Assembly: GCA_963772825.1 (NCBI GenBank)
Contig: CAVYYX010000014.1
Span: 215,273-279,272 of the forward strand
Length of the DNA: 64,000 nt
From: Desertimonas sp963772825
Lineage (GTDB): Bacteria; Actinomycetota; Acidimicrobiia; Acidimicrobiales; Ilumatobacteraceae
Direction: 5' to 3'
The position numbers and the translations under genes are program-made. How positions within the stretch are numbered: the first letter of the stretch is position 1; the number at the start of each line of letters is the position of its first letter. This document shows, piece after piece, positions 41,151-50,320 of this stretch. The notes beneath the pieces were generated by a model. It worked only from the letters and a program-made list of their open reading frames with translations, ran no database searches and had not been told where the DNA came from.

Positions 41151-42014
41151 ATGGCTGACCACGGTTCACCGACCACCGCAGGGGCCGGAACGCTCGACGT
41201 CGGGGGTGACCTCACCGTCAACCGCCTCGGCTTCGGGGCGATGCGCGTCACCGGCAAGGGCATCTGGGGCGACCCGCCCGCTCATGACGAGGCGCTCGCG
41301 GTGTTGCGGCGGGCCGTCGAGCTCGGCGTCGACTTCATCGACACCGCCGACTCGTATGGCCCGCGGGTCAGCGAGGAGCTGCTCGCCGAGGCGCTCCACC
41401 CGTATCCGGACAACCTCGTGATCGCGACGAAGGGCGGACTCGAACGACCGGGGCCGGACCGCTGGACACCGAACGGCCGACCCGAGTACCTTCGCTCGGC
41501 CTGCGAGGGGAGCCTGCGCCGGTTGCGCCTCGAGCAGATCCCGCTGTACCAGTTCCACCGACCCGACCCCAAGGTCCCTCTCGAGGAATCCGTCGGGGCG
41601 ATCGTCGAGCTCAAGGACGAGGGCAAGATCCGCCACGTCGGGTTGTCCAACGTCACCGAGGAGCAGCTCCGGCGGGCCCAGCAGCTGACGCCGATCGTGT
41701 CGATCCAGAACCGCTACAACCTCACTGACCGTGGCTCGGAGTCGCTCGTCGACCTGTGCGAACAGGAGCAGATCGCGTTCATCCCGTGGGCCCCGATCCA
41801 GGGCCTCGACGCGGTTGCTGTGGTGGCCGAGACCGCCGCTCGGCACGACGCCACCGATCGCCAGGTCGCCCTCGCCTGGCTGCTCGCCCGTTCGCCATCG
41901 ATGCTCGTCATCCCCGGTACGGCGTCGCGTTCCCATCTCGACGAGAACGTCGGCGCAGCCGGTCTGACCTTGAGCCCCGAGGAGGTCGCCGCATTGTCGG
42001 CCGTCGGCGGCTGA
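41151..42014 (+). CDS. Aldo/keto reductase
   Basis: 287 residues, ATG preceded by AGGAGGAGA. NRLGFGAMRVTGKGIWG, the catalytic Asp in DFIDTADSYGPRVSE (with Tyr55-type residue), Lys in VIATKGGLERPGPDRW, and the cofactor end VIPGTASRSHLDENVGA. NADPH-dependent oxidoreductase of the AKR superfamily (YeaE/PdxI-like). Substrate unknown. Confidence 0.92.
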   Translation: MADHGSPTTAGAGTLDVGGDLTVNRLGFGAMRVTGKGIWGDPPAHDEALAVLRRAVELGVDFIDTADSYGPRVSEELLAEALHPYPDNLVIATKGGLERPGPDRWTPNGRPEYLRSACEGSLRRLRLEQIPLYQFHRPDPKVPLEESVGAIVELKDEGKIRHVGLSNVTEEQLRRAQQLTPIVSIQNRYNLTDRGSESLVDLCEQEQIAFIPWAPIQGLDAVAVVAETAARHDATDRQVALAWLLARSPSMLVIPGTASRSHLDENVGAAGLTLSPEEVAALSAVGG

Positions 42015-42018
42015 CCGT

Positions 42019-42822
42019 TTACGTCGGAAGTTGGCCGAACCAGTCGTTGCGCCGAACGAAGAGGTGACGATCCGCGAGGAAGTTGAGCGTCCGTCGGGCC
42101 AACCCGAATCGCCCACCGATGTCGGCGACCACCTGCATCGACGCTGTCGGGACACTCGCGGTTCGCGCCGCCAGCTGGTACCAGCGCTGGCCGAGCCGTT
42201 CGAGCAGCTCGACCGCGCCGGTGGCGCCAGGCTGCAGGCGATCGGGAGCGAGCCCGCTGAGCCGGAGCAGACGACCTTCGTCGTGAGGGCCCAAGCCGTT
42301 GATCTCGGTGTGATCGGGAAACACGCCGGTGAGGAACAGGGCAAGGTCGCCGAGGCGGCGGTAGACCCCGGGACGCTCCGCATCGGGCACGACCTCGAGC
42401 AGCGACGCGAGCCGCACCGGGTCGAGCTCGCTGAACCGTCGCCGACGCCATCCACGTCGGGTGTGCTCCCAGACCGCGCCGCTCGCCACACGGGTGTACG
42501 AGGCCAGCAGCTCGGTGACGAACAGGCGGTTGGCGGGCGATTCCAGGAAGTCGAACAGGTCTCCGCCGCTGAACACCGGGAGCCGCCGGCGCGGCCCGAC
42601 CCATTCGTCGACGTGCCCGACGTGGTGCAGCTCGTCCCACCCGCGATGGACGATGAAGGCGAACGTCAGGAACGGTGACACGGCGGCCCCGAGCGCGTCG
42701 TCGCGTCGGGCGAACACGGTTTGGAAGGCGACGGGATGGGCGAGAACTCTGGAGAACGCTCCGACGTCGGCGCGCACCTCGGCGGGCGTGACCCCGGCGA
42801 GCGGGGCGACCCCGCAGATCAC
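42019..42822 (-). CDS. Conserved protein of unknown function
   Basis: 267 residues from GTG 42822; not recognised. It is mostly helical with a His-rich patch (VHRGWDELHHVGHVDEW) that could bind metal, a Trp/Arg segment (VWEHTRRGWRRRRFSELDP) and an Asp/His cluster (FPDHTEINGLGPHDEGRLLR). No signal peptide or membrane helix. Divergent from the ferritin-like protein, with 120 bp between, which suggests shared control. The candidate metal ligands fit the idea of an oxygenase-like or metal protein, but this is guesswork. Confidence 0.75.
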   Translation of the reverse strand: MICGVAPLAGVTPAEVRADVGAFSRVLAHPVAFQTVFARRDDALGAAVSPFLTFAFIVHRGWDELHHVGHVDEWVGPRRRLPVFSGGDLFDFLESPANRLFVTELLASYTRVASGAVWEHTRRGWRRRRFSELDPVRLASLLEVVPDAERPGVYRRLGDLALFLTGVFPDHTEINGLGPHDEGRLLRLSGLAPDRLQPGATGAVELLERLGQRWYQLAARTASVPTASMQVVADIGGRFGLARRTLNFLADRHLFVRRNDWFGQLPT

Positions 42823-42943
42823 GCCCCAGTCGTCAGCGCTGAGGTGTTCGGACCAGATCTCCCAATTCTGCTACGCGTTCTGCGCCACCGGTGGCACCAA
42901 ACGCGTCACAGAATGGACCGCACGCTCGGTAGCTTTCCGCGGC

Positions 42944-44206
42944 GTGTCGGCGGAACCAAACATTGTCATCGAGAATCGCAAGGCGCTCACCTACCTGCTC
43001 TGCGAGGCGGCGGAGCTCGAACATGGACTGATGTGCGAGTACCTCTACGCCGCGTTCAGCTTGAAGACGGCTCCCGACGAGACATTGCCCGCCGAGCATC
43101 TCGAGGCCGTCGAACGGTGGCGACGAGTGATCCTCGGCGTCGCCGCCCAGGAGATGCTGCACTGGACCCTCGTCAACAACCTGCTGTCGGCGGTCGGATC
43201 TGCGCCCTACGTCGCCCGGCCGCACATGCCCCACCAGGCCAAGGGGTATCCCGCGGGCGTCCAGCTCGCTCTCGTGCCCTTCGGCGAGCGAGCGCTGCGC
43301 CACTTCCTGTTCCTCGAACGCCCTGAGGGTCTCGAGCTCCGCGACGCCGACGGCTTCGATCCGTCGGGGCCCGCCCTGCCCATCATGGGGTCCACCGACA
43401 TCGTCCCGTGGGGGCAGGAGTTCCACACGGTCGGGCACCTCTACCGGTCGATTCAGGCGGGCATCCGAAATCTCGCCGACAAGATCGGCGAGGACCAACT
43501 GTTCATCGGCCCTCGGGAGGCGCAGGCGAGCAGCGCATCGTTCGGCTGGCCGCAGCTCGTGCCGATCGTCGACTCGGCGAGTGCCTGTCAGGCGATCGAC
43601 GACATCGTCGAGCAGGGCGAGGGGGCACGCGGCGACTGGAGCGAGGCGCACTACGGACGATTCCTCGGGGTGCTCGACGAGCTGCTCACGATCACCGCCG
43701 AGAACCCGCGATTCGAGCCGGCTCATCCGGTCGTCGGCGCAGGTGTGCGTCCTGTCGACGGCGTCGTCCCCGAGTTCGTGATCAGCGATCCGGTCACCGC
43801 CGCCGTCTCCGACCTGTTCAACGTGACCTACGACTTGATCCTTCAGGTCGTCGCCCGCTTCATGGCCAGCGTCGACGAGGACGCCGAGCAACTCGACATT
43901 CTCGCTGACACCGCCGTAACGCTGATGTTCGCCGTGATCAAGCCGCTCGGGCTGCACCTCGCTGCGCTGCCCGTGGGAGATCAACACCCCGACGTGACCG
44001 CCGGTGCCAACTTCCAGCTCTTCTACCAGAAGAGCTTCCTGCTCCCGTATCGCCGGGCGACATGGATCCGCTTCACCGAGCGCCTCGACGAGGCGGCCCA
44101 GTTCGCCGACGCCATCGACGGACCGGCTGGCACGCGCACGGTCCTCGACGACGTCGGCACGACCCTCCACCGGCTCGCCGCCCGGATCGGCTCGAGGATC
44201 GACTGA
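42944..44206 (+). CDS. Ferritin-like domain protein of the VioB/RebD (iminophenyl-pyruvate dimer synthase) type
   Basis: 420 residues from GTG 42944. The N-terminal half is a four-helix diiron-type bundle: LCEAAELEHGLMCEYLYAAF, then VAAQEMLHWTLVNNLL giving ExxH, and QEFHTVGHLYRSIQAGI. This matches the ferritin-like domain named after iminophenyl-pyruvate dimer synthases (PF12902). Free-standing versions are widespread in actinobacteria with unknown substrates, so indole-alkaloid synthesis should not be assumed; no partner enzymes are nearby. The C-terminal 180 residues are helical and unassigned. Confidence 0.82.
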   Translation: MSAEPNIVIENRKALTYLLCEAAELEHGLMCEYLYAAFSLKTAPDETLPAEHLEAVERWRRVILGVAAQEMLHWTLVNNLLSAVGSAPYVARPHMPHQAKGYPAGVQLALVPFGERALRHFLFLERPEGLELRDADGFDPSGPALPIMGSTDIVPWGQEFHTVGHLYRSIQAGIRNLADKIGEDQLFIGPREAQASSASFGWPQLVPIVDSASACQAIDDIVEQGEGARGDWSEAHYGRFLGVLDELLTITAENPRFEPAHPVVGAGVRPVDGVVPEFVISDPVTAAVSDLFNVTYDLILQVVARFMASVDEDAEQLDILADTAVTLMFAVIKPLGLHLAALPVGDQHPDVTAGANFQLFYQKSFLLPYRRATWIRFTERLDEAAQFADAIDGPAGTRTVLDDVGTTLHRLAARIGSRID

Positions 44207-44233
44207 CGCCGGGGCAGGGCGTCCCGATCCTGG

Positions 44234-45403
44234 TCACGTCGACGCGCGGTGGATCGCGAAGTGGGTGTCGACGCAGTCGCCTTCGGTTTCAGCTTGGGCT
44301 GGGGGGTTGAGCAGGTTGGTGCAGCCACCGGCGTGCGACGTGAGCTGGTCGAAGGTTTGGCCCTCGATCGTCGGTCCGTGGCTGCGGGCGACGAGGTGGA
44401 CCTCGGCGGCGGCGGCGGCGTCGTCGTCGAGGAGTGGTCCGTCACCGAAGATGACGTCGGCGCCCGGGTCGCCGACGGCGAGGCGTGACGCCATCGTGAC
44501 GGTGCCGTCGGTGTCGACGATCGTGCCGGTGGCGTAGGCGGCGACGACGTCGACGTTGGCGATGGCGACGGTGTCGAGCCCGGCGGCGGGGTCGCCGCCG
44601 ATGTAGACGTCGTCGAGATCACACCCTGGTGGCGAGCAGTTGGCGGGCTGGTTGAACACGACCCACCACAAGGTGACGGCGTGTCCGGGTGCCCATCCGG
44701 TGGAGTCGAACGTGATGAGCATCCCGTCGTCGGTGCGGCGCAACGTCGACTCACCGAGCGGCGTCTCAGGGTCAGCGAACGCCCGCACCGACACCGACGA
44801 ATCCGCGGCGCCAGCCTCCTCGATGGTCACCAGCGAGCCCTCCGACTCAACGGCGGACCCCTCCGTCGATCCGTCGGGCGTGTCCGCGGCCGACGTGCTG
44901 GTCGTCGTCGTGCTGATGGTCGTCGTCGGAGCGGGGCACTGCGGGACGTCGAAGCTCGTGGTAGTTCGAGCGCCGGTCACGAGGTCGCTCCCCTGCGTGA
45001 CGTAGCTGCCCGCTCGGTAGCCCCGGTCCGTCACCGATGCCGAGTGGCCATCGGCGACCTCGAAGTCCTCGTAGTAGACGAACGTCGTCACCCGATACGG
45101 GCGGGTAGGCCCGCCATCTGCCGGGTTGGTCAACGTGATCTGCACGACACCAGACCCGGTTCCGTCGTCGCAGGCGACTACCCCGACGGCGACGAGCGGT
45201 CTCTCGTCGGTGTCAGGAATCGCGACAGTGGGCGGCACCCCGGTGGGCGGAACGAAGACCGTGGGCGGCGCCACGGCGGTGGTCGGCGGTGGGTCGGTCG
45301 GTGGCGGGGGCGGCGGAGTCGTCGCCGAGGCGTTGGTGCCGATGCTGGCGACGGCTGCGACTGCGATCGCGCCCAGGCCAACGGTGAGGGCGGGAATCTT
45401 CAT
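44234..45403 (-). CDS. Secreted protein with Pro/Thr linker and a conserved Cys-containing C-terminal domain
   Basis: 389 residues from ATG 45403, preceded by AGGAGGATC. Signal peptide: ALTVGLGAIAVAAVASIGTNA, cleaved before SATTPPPP. A Pro/Thr stretch follows, then one beta-domain (VVACDDGTGSGVVQITLTNP), a Thr/Ser linker, and a domain with HAVTLWWVVFNQPANCSPPGC, AGLDTVAIANVD and EVHLVARSHGP that recurs in uncharacterised secreted bacterial proteins. Two Cys pairs suggest disulphides. No enzyme motif. Confidence 0.8.
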   Translation of the reverse strand: MKIPALTVGLGAIAVAAVASIGTNASATTPPPPPPTDPPPTTAVAPPTVFVPPTGVPPTVAIPDTDERPLVAVGVVACDDGTGSGVVQITLTNPADGGPTRPYRVTTFVYYEDFEVADGHSASVTDRGYRAGSYVTQGSDLVTGARTTTSFDVPQCPAPTTTISTTTTSTSAADTPDGSTEGSAVESEGSLVTIEEAGAADSSVSVRAFADPETPLGESTLRRTDDGMLITFDSTGWAPGHAVTLWWVVFNQPANCSPPGCDLDDVYIGGDPAAGLDTVAIANVDVVAAYATGTIVDTDGTVTMASRLAVGDPGADVIFGDGPLLDDDAAAAAEVHLVARSHGPTIEGQTFDQLTSHAGGCTNLLNPPAQAETEGDCVDTHFAIHRAST

Positions 45404-45422
45404 CGGATCCTCCTGGCGATTC

Positions 45423-45442
45423 GTTCGGTCGATCGACCGAAC
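45423..45442. promoter_or_regulatory. Perfect 20-bp palindrome upstream of secreted-protein gene
   Basis: GTTCGGTCGATCGACCGAAC, fully symmetric, starting 20 bp upstream of the ATG at 45403 and just outside the ribosome site. It could be an operator or a 5' leader hairpin. No recognised regulator family was assigned and no second copy was noticed in the window. Confidence 0.5.
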
Positions 45443-45535
45443 ACACAATGACGGATTGCGTCGGGTCGGTCAAGTCAACGGGGCAGCGGCGCAAGGTGAC
45501 GCCCGTCGTCACACCGCTCGTTACCGTTGGCGGCG

Positions 45536-46615
45536 ATGTCGACGATCGGTGAGGCCCGCATCGAGCTGCGCAGCGACAACTCGGTCGGCGTCGCCGCTGA
45601 GATCCTCGCCGCAGTCGCGGCAGCGGACGAGGGCGGGGCGATGGCCTACGGCGCCGACGCCTGGACCGCTCGGCTGCACGACCGGGTCGCCGAGGTGTTC
45701 GAGCACGACGATGTCGCCGTCTTCCCGGTCGTGTCGGGCACGGCGGCGAACTCCCTCGGGCTGTCGGCACTGTGCCCGCCCTGGGGATCCGTGCTCTGCC
45801 ACGACAACGCCCACATCTTCACCAGCGAGGGCGGAGCAACGTCGCTGTTCACCAGTGCGGTGATGCGCGGGTTGTCCGGCGACGGTGATGGCCGGCTGAC
45901 ACCGGCGGCGACCGAGATGGCGCTGGCGGCAACACGCTGGGGCGACCCGCACCACTCGCAACCTGCGGTGGTCTCGCTCACGCAGCCGACCGAACTGGGA
46001 ACGGTGTATCCGCTCGATCAACTGCGCGCCGTCATCGACACCGCCCGTGGGCACGGCCTGCGCGCCCATCTCGACGGGGCACGGCTGGCCAATGCCATCG
46101 TCGCCCTCGGCTGTTCGCCGGCGGATGTCACGTGGCGGGCTGGCGTCGACGTGGTCTCACTCGGAGCCACGAAGAACGGGGCGCTGAGCACCGACGCCAT
46201 CGTGTGCTTCGACCCGGCCCTCCGTGAGCAGCTCACGTACCGGCTCAAGCGCTCGGGTCACGTCGCGTCGAAGATGCGCTTTCAGTCAGCTCAGCTCGAC
46301 GCCTACCTCTGCGACGGGCTGTGGCTGCGACTCGCCGCGACGGCGAACGCGGCGATGGCCAGACTCGTCGCCGGCCTCGGCGAGCTGGGCATCGACCCCG
46401 TGCACCGGCCGGCGGTGAACATCGGCTTCTTCGAGCTCGACCCGTCGATCATCGACTCGTGGGCGGAGGCCGGGCTCGACTTCTACCGGATGGGCAAAGA
46501 ACGTGTCCGCTTGGTCACCAGCTACCGCACGACCGCCGCCGAGGTCGACGTGGCGCTGCGGCGGATGGCCGCGGCCTGCGCGCCCGATCGAGGAGCTGGG
46601 CCCCGCCGTCGATAA
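45536..46615 (+). CDS. Low-specificity L-threonine aldolase-like (beta-eliminating lyase) protein
   Basis: 359 residues from ATG 45536. Fold-type I PLP enzyme: RIELRSDNSVGV, AYGADAWTARLHDRVAEVF, VVSGTAANSLGLSAL, RAHLDGARLANAIVALG and the PLP Lys in VVSLGATKNGALSTDA. The family cleaves L-threonine or allo-threonine to glycine and acetaldehyde. The last 10 residues are Arg/Pro-rich. The cyclase regulator gene begins 11 bp after its stop. Confidence 0.9.
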   Translation: MSTIGEARIELRSDNSVGVAAEILAAVAAADEGGAMAYGADAWTARLHDRVAEVFEHDDVAVFPVVSGTAANSLGLSALCPPWGSVLCHDNAHIFTSEGGATSLFTSAVMRGLSGDGDGRLTPAATEMALAATRWGDPHHSQPAVVSLTQPTELGTVYPLDQLRAVIDTARGHGLRAHLDGARLANAIVALGCSPADVTWRAGVDVVSLGATKNGALSTDAIVCFDPALREQLTYRLKRSGHVASKMRFQSAQLDAYLCDGLWLRLAATANAAMARLVAGLGELGIDPVHRPAVNIGFFELDPSIIDSWAEAGLDFYRMGKERVRLVTSYRTTAAEVDVALRRMAAACAPDRGAGPRRR

Positions 46616-46625
46616 TCTCACAGCA

Positions 46626-49600
46626 GTGGCGGAGGCGGATGTCGGGGCGATCGATGACGCTATTGGCGCGCTCGAGGCACAGCGCGCCCTGCTCGGCGAC
46701 GCCGTCGTGGACACCGCCATCCAACCGCTGATCGCCCGACGGGCCGAGCTCGTGGCCCGCGGCATCGCCGAACAGCGCAAGCTCGTCACGGTGTTGTTCT
46801 CCGACCTCGTCGACTTCACCGTCTTGTCGCAGCGCCTCGACCCCGAGGACGTGCGCACCGTCGTCGACGCCTACTTCCAGCGATCGCACGAGCTCATCGA
46901 GGCCAACGGTGGGGTCGTCGAGAAGTTCATCGGCGACGCCGTGATGGCCGTGTTCGGCCTGCACCGGGCGGAGGAGGAGGATCCCCACCGGGCCATCCGC
47001 ACGGCTCTTGCGATGCAGGCATCGCTCGTACCGATCAACGCCGAGATCGCCTCGGCGCACGACGTCACCTTGGAGATGCGCATCGGCATCGACACCGGGG
47101 AGGTCGTCGTGAGCACGCTCGGCGATCAACCGGGGCAGGAGTTCGTGGTGATGGGCGACATCGTCAATCGGGCCGCCCGCCTGCAGAGCACGGCACCACG
47201 CGGCGGCGTGCTGATCTCCTCCGACACATACCGCCACGTCCGCGGCTCGTTCGACGTGCAACCGATGACCGGTCTGCAACTCAAAGGCTTCGCCCAGCCG
47301 GTCGACGGCTACTTGGTCCAGAGCGAGCGGGCTCGTGGATTCCACCTCGACGACGCACGCGGTGTCGAGGGGGTGGAGACGAGCACCATCGGCCGGGAGA
47401 TCGAGCTGCGTCGCCTGCAGGATCGCTTCCACGAGGTCGTCGAGGAGCGCCAGTGGCAGATGGTCACCATCGTCGGCGACGCAGGCGTCGGCAAGTCGCG
47501 TCTGCTGTCGGACTTCGGCCGCTGGCTCGATGAGCTCGAGGACCCGGTCTGGTGGTTCGGAGGACGGGCCGCCCACTCCGGCCCGCGCGTGCCCTACGCC
47601 CTGCTCCACGACCTCTTCGCCACCCGTTTCGACATCCACGACAGCGACGGACCGGCCGCGGTCCGCCACAAGTGGGAGCGCGGCGTCGAGACGGCGCTCG
47701 GCTCGGGCGACGAGGCCGTCGACCGCGCCCATGTGATCGCCCTGTGGCTCGGCTTCGAGATCGGCGAGAGCCGCAGTCTCGATGCTGTGGGTGACGATCC
47801 GTTGAGCCTCAGCGGACGGGCGACAGCCAGCCTCGCCGAGTACTTCCGGCGTCTTGCCGATCAGGCGCCGGTCGTCCTCCTGCTCGAAGACCTGCACTGG
47901 GCGGACGAGGCGACGCTCTCGCTGATCAACGCCGCCGACGCGGTGCTTCGCGACAGTCAGGTGCTCGTGGTGGCGACGACGCGCCCGACCCTTCTCGAAC
48001 GACACCCGCACTGGGGTGAAGGTCTCGACTTCCACACGAGGCTGACGCTCAAGTCGTTGTCCCGGCGAGAGACTCGCAGGTTGCTCGAGGAGATCCTCAA
48101 GCGCGCCGATCACATCCCCGCTGAACTCAGCGAGCTGGTCGTGATGGCCTCGGAGGGCAACCCGTTCTACGTCGAGGAGCTGGTCAACTGGTTCCTCGAA
48201 GCCGGCGTGATCAACCGCGACGCCGAACGCTGGCTGGTGCTCGAGGATCGACTCGATCAGGCCAAGGTCCCGGCCACCCTGCGCAGCGTGCTACAGGCGC
48301 GCCTCGACGCCTTGTCGACCAGCGAACGACTGGCGTTGCAGCGGGCATCGGTGATCGGTCGGGTGTTCTGGGACGACGCCGTCGACTCGCTCGGTGCGGA
48401 TGGCGAGACTTCGCCGAGCGCCCTCGAGGTGCCGGCGGGAGACGCCCTCGACCTGCTGCGCCGCCGCGAGGTCGTCTACCAACGAGAGAAGTCGGCGTTC
48501 GACCACAACCGCGAGTTCTTGTTCAAGCACGCCTTGTTGCGCGACGTCGCCTACGAAGGAACACTGCGCCGGCACCGGCGGATCTACCACCAATCCGCGG
48601 CCAGGTGGTACGAGCGAATGGCCGAGCTGTCCGGCCGCGTCGACGAGTACGCCGCGGTCATCGCCGATCACCACGCAACCGGCGGTGACCGAGAAACGGC
48701 CGCCCGCTGGTACCTCGTCGCCGGGCAGCAGGCCGCCTCCGTCTACGGCCTCGCCGACGCTCTGCGCCTGCTCGGGCAGGGCGTCGCGTTCGGCACCCGA
48801 GTCGGCGCCTGCTCTGCGCTTCGACCTTCTCCTCGCCCGCGAGGCGGTGCTCGACCGGATCGGCGATCGACCGGCCCAAGCGGCCGACCTGGCCGCACTC
48901 GACGCGATCGAAGCCGGCGTCTCCGACATCGATCCGGGGCGTTGCATCAGGCTGTTCTTGACGCGCTGCAGGTGGGCGTTCCACCACAGCGATTATGAGG
49001 CCCAACAGCGCTTCGCCCGGCAGGCGATCGACATCGCTCAATCGGCCGGCCACGACGACCTCGAGCCGGAAGCTCGCCTCTGGCTGGGCAAGGGACTCAC
49101 GTGGGAGGGCCGCCACGAGGCGGCGCGCGAGGCGCTCGACGCCGCCCTCCGAGGCGGCCGCTCGCGAGGGCAACGGCGAGTGATCACCGAGTCGCTGCGC
49201 TACCTCGCGATCGTCGCCAGCAACGTCAGCGAGTTTCCCCGAGCGAAGGAGCTACTCGCCGAAGCGATTGCCATGCACGCCGAGGACAGCGACGACGAGG
49301 GGGCGAGCACGGCTCTCGTGCAACTCGCAACGGTGCTCTACAACGAGGGCCACTTCGCCGAGGCGCGGGTGGAGCTGGAGCGTGTGTTGCCGATCGTGAT
49401 GTCGTCTGGCCACCGCTACCGCGAAGCGGTGGTCGTCAGCAATCTCGCGGCGATCGTCGTGCAGCAGGGCGAGTTCGGATACGGGCGCCGGCTGATCACG
49501 CGGGGCCTCGAGCTGTGCACCGACCTCGAGGACATCGAAGGCGTCGCCACGGCGCACAACATCGTCGGGGAGATCGAGCGCCGCGTCGGCAACCTCGACA

Positions 49601-50208
49601 GCGCCGAGGACTCCCTACGCAAGGCGTTGGAGACGACCATCCCCCAAGGTTTCGAGGTCGTCACGAGCGACACGCTGTTGAGCCTCGCCCTCATTCGCTC
49701 GCAGCGCGGCTACCACGACGAAGCGCTGGCCAACGTCGACGACGCGATCACCCGGGCACGCCGGGCCGACTCGACGATGGCTGTCGCCAGGGGTCTCGTC
49801 GGTCGGGGCTACGTGCAGCTCGCCGCTGGACAGCCCGACGACGCCGCCGAATCGCTACGTGCCGGGCTCGAGACCGCACGCCAGCTCGAACTGGGGTACC
49901 TCGTCGTCGAAGCGGAGGCCGCCCTTGCGAAGACTGCTGCGGCGCGCGGGGCGCTCGACGAGGCGTGCGAGCTCGCCGGACGAGTCTTCGCAACGCTCGG
50001 CCGTCCGGATCTCCTCGGCGCCATCCAGCCGTCCGAGATCTACCTCTTCTGCCGACAGGTCCTCGTCGACTGCGGCGATCCCCGCGCCGGCGAGGCCGAT
50101 GTCGCCGCCCACGACTTTGTGGAGCGCTCGGCTGCGTTGATCGACGACGACGACCTCCGCCGGTCGTTCCTGACGCGGGTCCCGACCAACGTCGAACTCG
50201 CCCGCTAG
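46626..50208 (+). pseudogene. Adenylate/guanylate cyclase-domain, AAA-ATPase, TPR regulator; one extra base near 48810
   Basis: A short coiled coil (DDAIGALEAQRALLGDAVV), then a class III nucleotide cyclase domain (about 55-240: KLVTVLFSDLVDFTVLS, GGVVEKFIGDAVMAVFG, VTLEMRIGIDTGEV). The metal Asp pair and KxxGD motif are intact. Next an AAA_16/STAND ATPase with P-loop VGDAGVGKSRLL (about 285) and Walker B LLEDLHWADE (about 420), then TPR repeats to the end. At about 48810 the frame shifts: LRFDLLLAREAVLDRIG and the rest of the TPR region continue in the next frame to TAG 50208. Removing one base near 48810 gives about 1,193 residues, a normal length for such proteins. GTG 46626 is the chosen start. 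Confidence 0.87.
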
Positions 50209-50225
50209 CCGTGTGCCAACTCCGC

Positions 50226-50272
50226 TCTGTGTAAGCGTGTAAGCCCGCCGGGGGCTTACACGCTTACACAGA
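50226..50272. repeat. 47-bp palindromic element, family B copy 4
   Basis: Perfect 19-bp arms of tandem GTGTAAGC octamers around a 9-nt loop, as in copy 2. It sits 17 bp after the cyclase gene stop and before a co-directional gene, so it could end the cyclase transcript. Confidence 0.92.
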
Positions 50273-50320
50273 CGGCTGGGTAGCGCTCGGGTAACGGTCG
50301 TCGTGCACCGTGATGGGGTG

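Noticed and set aside
42944..44206. Assignment as indole-alkaloid (violacein/rebeccamycin) synthase
   Set aside because: Only the ferritin-like domain is shared; tryptophan oxidase and other pathway genes are absent.
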